Shown: positions 28,359 through 33,880 of the stretch, in pieces
Layout: each line of letters opens with the position of its first letter
Position numbering within the stretch: the stretch's first letter is position 1
Source: Nitrospirota bacterium
GTDB lineage: Bacteria; Nitrospirota; Leptospirillia; Leptospirillales; Leptospirillaceae
Assembly: GCA_027366615.1 (NCBI GenBank)
Contig: DAHXNG010000088.1
Span: forward strand, 1-33,880
Direction of reading: 5' to 3'
DNA length: 33,880 nt
Notes under the pieces: generated by a model
Seen by the model: only the letters and a program-made list of their open reading frames with translations
Databases searched by the model: none
Told to the model about the DNA's origin: nothing
Position numbers and translations under genes: made by a program

Positions 28359-28796
28359 CTACACATGGATCGTCAAGTCCTTCGACGCCATCCGCTTGGT
28401 GGTATCGAGGGCGGTCAGATTCGCCTCGTAGGCCCGGGAGGCATCGATGAGGTTGGTCATCTCCTCGAGCTTCGAGACATTGGGATGCATCACATACCCG
28501 TCGCGGTCGGCATCCGGATTGTTGGGGTCGTAAACCCGTGTCAGGGGTCGCGGGTCGCGGACCATGCCCAAAACCCGCACCTCCTTGACCGGACTCTCCT
28601 TCGGGGAGTTCAGGATATCCGAGAAGGAGCGTCCGGGGGCGACCGCGGCGAAGATCACGTCCCGGCGTTCATAGGTCCCGTTCGGGTTGCCCCGGGTGGC
28701 GTCGGCGTTGGCGAGGTTGCCCGCCAGCACATTCAGCCGGACCCGTTCCGCCTCGAGACCGGAGGCGGAGATCCTCAGTGCGTCAGAGAATCCCAT
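28359..28796 (-). CDS. flgC: Flagellar proximal rod protein FlgC
   Basis: MGFSDALRISASGLEAERVRLNVLAGNLANADATR...VMHPNVSKLEEMTNLIDASRAYEANLTALDTTKRM. Confidence 0.96.
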   Translation of the reverse strand: MGFSDALRISASGLEAERVRLNVLAGNLANADATRGNPNGTYERRDVIFAAVAPGRSFSDILNSPKESPVKEVRVLGMVRDPRPLTRVYDPNNPDADRDGYVMHPNVSKLEEMTNLIDASRAYEANLTALDTTKRMASKDLTIHV

Positions 28797-28798
28797 CG

Positions 28799-29173
28799 CT
28801 ATCTCCCTTCACCCGAAATGGAGTCGCCCATCATCCGGTACTTCCAGCCGGCCATCGAGGCCAGGGCATTGTAGTTTCCGGTGTTGGAGGCGAGCTTCTG
28901 CATCTCGAGCTCGATATTGACTGTGTTGAGGTCGTTTCCAACAGTTTCGTCGGTATTGATGGTGAGGCTCCCTTCCGTCCGGTCGAGCTTCTCCCGGGAG
29001 GGAGCCTCGATCGCCCGGGCCAGCTGATCCTTGAAGGAGATATCCCGGGCCTGGTAGCCGGGGGTATCCTGGTTGGCAATATTGCCCACAAGAAGAAGGT
29101 GGCGCTGCGAACGAATATCCATCGTCACCTTGAGAAGGTCTGTTGTCCGGTCGAACAGGTGAACCTGGCTCAT
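28799..29173 (-). CDS. flgB: Flagellar proximal rod protein FlgB
   Basis: MSQVHLFDRTTDLLKVTMDIRSQRHLLLVGNIANQDTPGYQARDISFKDQL. Start trimmed to the Met after the AAAGGAG ribosome-binding site. Confidence 0.95.
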   Translation of the reverse strand: MSQVHLFDRTTDLLKVTMDIRSQRHLLLVGNIANQDTPGYQARDISFKDQLARAIEAPSREKLDRTEGSLTINTDETVGNDLNTVNIELEMQKLASNTGNYNALASMAGWKYRMMGDSISGEGR

Positions 29174-29218
29174 CACACACTCCTTTCTCCCCGACAGGGG
29201 GAGACAGACATTATCCTT

Positions 29219-29233
29219 GCAATTCCCGTGCCC
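29219..29233 (-). promoter_or_regulatory. Sigma54 (-24/-12) promoter for the flgB operon
   Basis: Minus strand GGGCACGGGAATTGC(AA): GGCACG-N4-TTGC with GG-N10-GC spacing, about 46 nt upstream of the flgB ATG. Confidence 0.82.
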
Positions 29234-29335
29234 AAAAAGGAAGTTGTGGGACAGGGCCCTTCCCGGGGATGTGGTGCCCACTCCGTTCGTGGGTTCGGAA
29301 AAAGATACCCGGGAGGGGCAGGGAATTTTTTCCGC

Positions 29336-30730
29336 CTACGACTCTCCGTTTTCGCCCAGGACGATCCCGTACTCGGAGAGCTTGTTCCTGAGCGTTCGCA
29401 CATTGATTCCCAGAAGCCTGGCCGACTGCGCCTTGTTGCCCCCGCAGGAGGCGAGAGTCCTGAGGATCAGCTCCCGTTCGACCTCCCAGACGGAGCGGCC
29501 GGGCCGGATTCCCTCCTCGATCGACTCCGGAAGATCGGCCTCCGGACGTGCCTCTCCCGGATCGAGAAGATCCTCGAGATATTCGGGGCGGATAGAGCGC
29601 CCTGCCGCCAGAAAGGCCGCCCGGGTCACAACATTTTCGAGCTCCCGGACATTTCCCGGCCACGAATGGCGTACGAGAAGCCCCATCGCCTCCGGCGTGA
29701 AGGATCCCACCGCCATGTGGGACTGTTCGAAAGAGAGGCGAAAGCGCTCGGCCAGAAGGGCAATGTCCTCCGGCCGCTCCCGGAGCGGGGGAAGAAGCAC
29801 GGGAAAGACCCGCAGACGGTAGTAGAGATCCTCCCGGAACCGGCCGGCCCGGACCTCCTCTTTCAGATTCCTGTTGGTGGTGGCGACGATCCGGATGTCG
29901 ACCGGAACGGGGCGGGTTCCGCCCACGCGGTCGATTTCCCGCTCCTGGATGACGCGCAGGAGCTTGGCCTGGAGGGAGATCTCCATCTCGCCGATCTCGT
30001 CGAGAAGAATCGTCCCGGTATGGGCGAGCTCGAACTTTCCGATCTTTCTGACGGTCGCCCCGGAAAAGGCCCCCTTCTCATAGCCGAACAGCTCGGATTC
30101 AAGAAGGTTGTCGGGGAGTGCGGCGCAGTTGACCGCCACAAAAGGCCGATGGGCCCGGGTCGAGCGTTCGTGGAGGTATCTTGCGACAAGCTCCTTGCCC
30201 GTGCCGCTCTCCCCCTCGATGAGGACGGTCGCCGGCGTGGAGGCCACGGCATCGACCATTCCGAGGAGGCGGATCATAGCCGGATCCCGGGTGAGAATGG
30301 GGCGGGATCCGGACTCCCAGGGGCCGGTTCGTCCCGCAGAGGCCGGAGAAGCGGAAGAAGGCGAGGGCCGAAGGATTTTCCGGAGATCCTCCGCCTTGAA
30401 CGGCTTCGTCAGAAAATTGACGGCCCCCTGCTGCATGGCCGCCACAGCCTGGGGAACCGTGCCGTACCCCGTCATAAGAATGACACGCGTCAAGGGGGCC
30501 GTCTCCCGGAGATGGGAGAGGAGCTCCATTCCGTCGACTGCCGGCATCCTGACATCGCTGATCACCCAGCCATACTCCTCGCGGGAGAGCTTCTCCATCG
30601 CCTCTCTGCCGTTCTGGGCAAGGCTCACCCGGAAGCCGTCCCGGCGCAGGGTCTCCCCCAGGGCAATCGCCATTTCCGGCTCGTCGTCGACGACCAGAAC
30701 GCTTCCGGATTCCTCTGTTCCCACCTTCAT
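29336..30730 (-). CDS. Sigma54-dependent NtrC-family response regulator (FleR/FlrC/FlgR-like)
   Basis: Receiver domain (VLVVDDEPEM, SDVRMPAVDG), AAA+ domain (IEGESGTGKELVARY, GAFSGA, LLDEIGEM), Fis-type HTH (NKAQSARLLGINVRTLRNKLSEYGI). Confidence 0.95.
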   Translation of the reverse strand: MKVGTEESGSVLVVDDEPEMAIALGETLRRDGFRVSLAQNGREAMEKLSREEYGWVISDVRMPAVDGMELLSHLRETAPLTRVILMTGYGTVPQAVAAMQQGAVNFLTKPFKAEDLRKILRPSPSSASPASAGRTGPWESGSRPILTRDPAMIRLLGMVDAVASTPATVLIEGESGTGKELVARYLHERSTRAHRPFVAVNCAALPDNLLESELFGYEKGAFSGATVRKIGKFELAHTGTILLDEIGEMEISLQAKLLRVIQEREIDRVGGTRPVPVDIRIVATTNRNLKEEVRAGRFREDLYYRLRVFPVLLPPLRERPEDIALLAERFRLSFEQSHMAVGSFTPEAMGLLVRHSWPGNVRELENVVTRAAFLAAGRSIRPEYLEDLLDPGEARPEADLPESIEEGIRPGRSVWEVERELILRTLASCGGNKAQSARLLGINVRTLRNKLSEYGIVLGENGES

Positions 30731-31965
30731 CCTCCCTGCATCCCGCCCGGATCGTCTTCCGTCCGGACCGGGGGAAGCGTCAGGACAAAAACCGTCCAGC
30801 CGTCTTCCCGATAGTGCCTGATATCACCCGTGTGAGCCAGCGCAATGTTGTGAACGATGGACAATCCCAGTCCCGTCCCCTTGGCCCGCGTCGTGAAGAA
30901 TGGGTCAAAGATGCGCTCGACGATATCATTAGCAATACCCATGCCATTATCAAAGACCTTGAAGACGGCCTCTCCCTTGGTTCCCCGCTCCCCTTCGAGA
31001 CGGATTGTCCTGCGCGGGGAGGGGGGAACCGGGGGGACCCAAGAGGCGCTTACCGCCTCAAGGGCGTTGGTGGAGAGATTCAGGAGGGCATGGTAGAGGA
31101 GGTCCCCGTCAGCCCAAAATCTCAGGGGATCTTCCGGAAGCACGCAACGGATCTCGGGGGGCTCCCGATCGCGGGAGGCGGAGGAGGCCATGCGGGAAAG
31201 GTCCCGGGAGAGTCTTTCGAGAAGCTCTGCCCCGTCGACCTCCTCCCTCTGGAGAACGGGAGTCCTCGTATGGTAGAGAAGGTTCCCCACAAGACGGTCC
31301 ATGGAGGCGATCGAGGTCGCCATGTGCACCAGATACTCCTGCCCTTCGGGGGTGGGAAGGGTTTGTTCGAGGAGCGAGCGGAAAAGCTCGAGGCTTCCCA
31401 GCGGACTCCGAAGCTCGTGGGCAATCTGGGCGATCATCTCTCCCATGGCCCGGAGGCGGCGGTCCCGATTGACCTCCTCCTCCATCTCCCGAAGCCGGGT
31501 CGCATCGGTAAAGACCAGGACGTAGCCGATCGTCCGTCCGTCCGGCCCTTCCACCGGGCGCCGGACCGCCACCCAGGATCGGCCGCCGTGGTCGAGGGCG
31601 ACCGAGACCTCCCGCGTCTCCTCTCCGTCCGGAGGCCAGAGCCCTTTTTCTGAAAGGAGGGGCAGAAAGTCCGGGGAGAGCGGATCGGCAAAGCCGTCCA
31701 TGGCCGGGTTCCGGTAGAGGGGAGCCCCTCCCGGGAGGAGGACCGCCACCCCCGCGGAAAGGCTCTCGAGGATCGCCTCGAGGAAGCTCCCCTGGCGGTC
31801 GAGGTCCTTGTGGGTCCTTGTCAGGTCCTCGGAGAGCTCGGCGATGCGCCGCTCGAGACCCGCATAGGAGGAAACCAGCGACTCCGAGGCCGACTGGAAG
31901 GAGCGAAAGGCCTGCCGCAAAATCTCTTCCCGGTCCTCTCCTGAAACCGGATCATTGTCCTTCAC
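30727..31965 (-). CDS. Cytosolic PAS-type sensor histidine kinase (FleS/FlrB/FlgS-like)
   Basis: PAS-like segment; H-box MIAQIAHELRSPLGSLELFRSLL; N/G boxes (LLNLSTNALEAV, GMGIANDIVERIFDPFFTTRAKGTGLGLSIVHNI). GTG start at 31965 overlaps the upstream stop (GTGA); ATGA overlap with the downstream regulator. Confidence 0.92.
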   Translation of the reverse strand: MKDNDPVSGEDREEILRQAFRSFQSASESLVSSYAGLERRIAELSEDLTRTHKDLDRQGSFLEAILESLSAGVAVLLPGGAPLYRNPAMDGFADPLSPDFLPLLSEKGLWPPDGEETREVSVALDHGGRSWVAVRRPVEGPDGRTIGYVLVFTDATRLREMEEEVNRDRRLRAMGEMIAQIAHELRSPLGSLELFRSLLEQTLPTPEGQEYLVHMATSIASMDRLVGNLLYHTRTPVLQREEVDGAELLERLSRDLSRMASSASRDREPPEIRCVLPEDPLRFWADGDLLYHALLNLSTNALEAVSASWVPPVPPSPRRTIRLEGERGTKGEAVFKVFDNGMGIANDIVERIFDPFFTTRAKGTGLGLSIVHNIALAHTGDIRHYREDGWTVFVLTLPPVRTEDDPGGMQGG

Positions 31966-33880
31966 GGATTTCCCTCCAGAGTGATCTCGGTGATCCTCAT
32001 CCCGGCAAGCTTCGCAACCTCCTCCCCCGGGTAGCCTTTTACCGTCTTCCGGAACCACTTCAGCGCCTCCTGGCGTCTCCCTTTTGCCAGGGCCGCCTGG
32101 CCCAGCTGGTACATTACCCACCCTCCATGCGGGTCCCCGGCACAGCAGGAGAGGAACTTCTCCCAATACTCCCGGGCCCGGGACTGATCCCCCTCCTCCC
32201 GGGAGAGCTCGCCCAGCCGATAGAGAACCGCCGCCAGTTCGGGCTTGGCCCCCGGGTGCACTTCAAGGCCGGGAAGGGAGTCAAGGAGTTCGGAACGCCC
32301 GCGATCGGTGTCGCCGGCAGCAATTTCGAGAAGGCCAAGGCGGGCCTTAAGAAGATCGGGCCTTTTGACAGGAACCCCCGAGTTCTCCCAACTCTCGAGA
32401 ACCCGTCGTTCTCCCTCCCTGTTACCCGCCGCCCTCGCCTGCTTCTCGGCCTGATCGAACCAGCCTTCCCGCACCTTCGGGTCGCTCTTCTTGTCGGCGG
32501 CCATTGTAAGGGCAAGCTCCATGGCCTTTTCCGGCTCCCTGTCCTCAACTAGCCATCCGAACTCCCTCGTTGCGGCCCGGCTCCGGAGACGAGGATCTCC
32601 GCTGTCAGAACTGGCGCTCGAGACGACGGACGAGATGAGGACCATCGCCCGATTTTTCTCTCCAGACTTTCGATAGGCCCGAGCCAGGGCCATGTAAAGA
32701 GGCGCACCCTTCGGATCGGTCACAGACGGCAACTCGCGTTTTGAGACCCGGTAGATCTCGAGGAGTGCCCGGGCCCTTAGCGGATTGGTCAGAGCCATCG
32801 CCCGGGCCAGAGTGACCTGACTTTTGAGCCTCTCCAGCCGGCGACCGAAGTCGGAGTCGGCATCGACCCCCTCCGTGATGCGGACAAGTTCTCGAAGAGC
32901 CTGGTCCGGATGGCCCGACCGAGAAAGAAGGCTGATCCGGAGAAGGTCTGCCCTCTGGGCGATCCGGGCATTGTTCTCGCGCTCCGAGATCCTTGCGAGC
33001 ACCGCCAGCGCCTGGGAAAGAAGGGTGCTGTCCCATGCCCCCGGTGGAGGGGCCTTCTCGAAAAATGTCATGGAAACGAGACGGATCCTGGCCATATGGC
33101 TTCCGGGAGAGTAAGGGGAGTCGATCGTCAGCTCGCGTAGGCGGGCCCTCTCCCTGTCCGGATGGCCCAGGCGCCCCGAGAGGCGGGCCCGGTAGTACAT
33201 GGCCAGGGAGAGGCGGGGGTCGTTGGGAAAAAGTCGGGCAAATCGGCGAAGAAGCGTCACTGCGCGGAGGTCGTGGTGGGCCCGGTAGGCATAGCGGGCC
33301 AGGAGGAAGAGGTCCCCCGGATGGGAGTAGGGATAGTCGTGCGAGAGCGTCAGCGCCCGGAGGAAGACCTCTCCGGCTCCGGCCACATTGCCGCGGTCGA
33401 GACGGACATGTCCTTCCTCGTAGAGCCATCGGAGTCGGTCGTCGATCAATCGCGCCTCTCCGGACTTGTCGGGATCGGCCTGGAGGAGCCTCTTTTCAGC
33501 GCGCGCGAGGTCCCCCTTCTGACGGTAGGCGTCGGCGATGGCAAGAAGAGCCCGATAGCTCCAGGGACTATCGGGGCTCTCGGAGCGGAGTCTCTCGAGA
33601 AGGCCGCGCCCCTCGGCCCCGAACCTCTTCCTGACGAGGTACTGCCCCATCCGGAAGAGCACCTCCCCCTTGTCCCAGCCGACGGGATGGAGCCGGCCCG
33701 CCCGCTTGAAGAGATCCAGAGTCGGCCTGAAGTCAGGACTATTTGAGGAAAGCGAGCGTCTCGCGTCGATCCGGGCCAGAATGAGAAGGGCCGGCCCCGT
33801 CAAGATCGATCCGGGATGCTCCTTCAGAAGCTTCTTCATCGACTCTTCGGCAAGCCGGTTGTGGCCGTCCCTAAAGTAGA
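31962..33880 (-). CDS. TPR-repeat protein, truncated at the right window edge
   Basis: 625 aa from the internal Met plus an open in-frame extension (YFRDGHNRLAEES) to the window edge; repeated TPR-like helices (LGELSREEGDQSRAREYWEKFLSCCAGDPHGGWVMYQLGQAALAKGRRQEALKWFRKTVKGYPG). Confidence 0.8.
   Translation of the reverse strand, partial: YFRDGHNRLAEESMKKLLKEHPGSILTGPALLILARIDARRSLSSNSPDFRPTLDLFKRAGRLHPVGWDKGEVLFRMGQYLVRKRFGAEGRGLLERLRSESPDSPWSYRALLAIADAYRQKGDLARAEKRLLQADPDKSGEARLIDDRLRWLYEEGHVRLDRGNVAGAGEVFLRALTLSHDYPYSHPGDLFLLARYAYRAHHDLRAVTLLRRFARLFPNDPRLSLAMYYRARLSGRLGHPDRERARLRELTIDSPYSPGSHMARIRLVSMTFFEKAPPPGAWDSTLLSQALAVLARISERENNARIAQRADLLRISLLSRSGHPDQALRELVRITEGVDADSDFGRRLERLKSQVTLARAMALTNPLRARALLEIYRVSKRELPSVTDPKGAPLYMALARAYRKSGEKNRAMVLISSVVSSASSDSGDPRLRSRAATREFGWLVEDREPEKAMELALTMAADKKSDPKVREGWFDQAEKQARAAGNREGERRVLESWENSGVPVKRPDLLKARLGLLEIAAGDTDRGRSELLDSLPGLEVHPGAKPELAAVLYRLGELSREEGDQSRAREYWEKFLSCCAGDPHGGWVMYQLGQAALAKGRRQEALKWFRKTVKGYPGEEVAKLAGMRITEITLEGNP

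Noticed and set aside
28778-30814. 678-aa plus-strand ORF
   Set aside because: Antisense to flgB and the NtrC-family regulator; spurious GC-rich open frame.
31966-32166. N-terminal extension of the histidine kinase ORF
   Set aside because: Overlaps the TPR gene in another frame; the GTG at 31965 with GTGA overlap is a more plausible start.
1-33880. CRISPR arrays, tRNA/rRNA genes, IS elements, prophage or defence systems
   Set aside because: No regularly spaced repeats, no RNA-gene signatures, and no transposase, integrase or nuclease-like translations were found.

Overview
The window is a dense flagellar, motility and chemotaxis supercluster in which every supported gene lies on the minus strand. 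In transcription order (right to left) it divides into three blocks. Block A (33880 to 29336): a TPR-repeat protein truncated by the window edge, a cytosolic sensor histidine kinase and a sigma54-dependent NtrC-family response regulator (FleSR/FlrBC-like). Block B (29173 to 18414): flgB-flgC-fliE-fliF-fliG-fliH-fliI-fliJ-motE-like-fliK-flgD-flgE, preceded by a near-consensus -24/-12 (sigma54) promoter and closed by a strong intrinsic terminator. Block C (18246 to 1): fliL-fliN-fliO-fliP-fliQ-fliR-flhB-flhA-flhF-flhG-fliA-cheY-cheA-mcp-cheW-motA-motB, then two unassigned genes, a FliK-like gene and an FlhX-type (FlhB C-terminal-like) gene truncated by the window edge. Block C is also preceded by a -24/-12 element. 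No rRNA, tRNA, CRISPR array or transposon was seen. The points most worth a second look are: a chemoreceptor whose periplasmic sensor carries a c-type heme motif (CALCH); the absence of fliM between fliL and fliN; a second FliK-like/FlhX pair at the end of the operon; a structured 99-nt intergenic region with alternative hairpins; a TPR protein start-stop coupled to the flagellar kinase; and a TM/coiled-coil/HTH-like protein reminiscent of SwrB. I did not find a clearly new defence or mobile system. The organism cannot be proven from this window. The gene content would fit a polarly flagellated Gram-negative lineage (possibly Nitrospirota/Leptospirillum-like), but that is only an impression.
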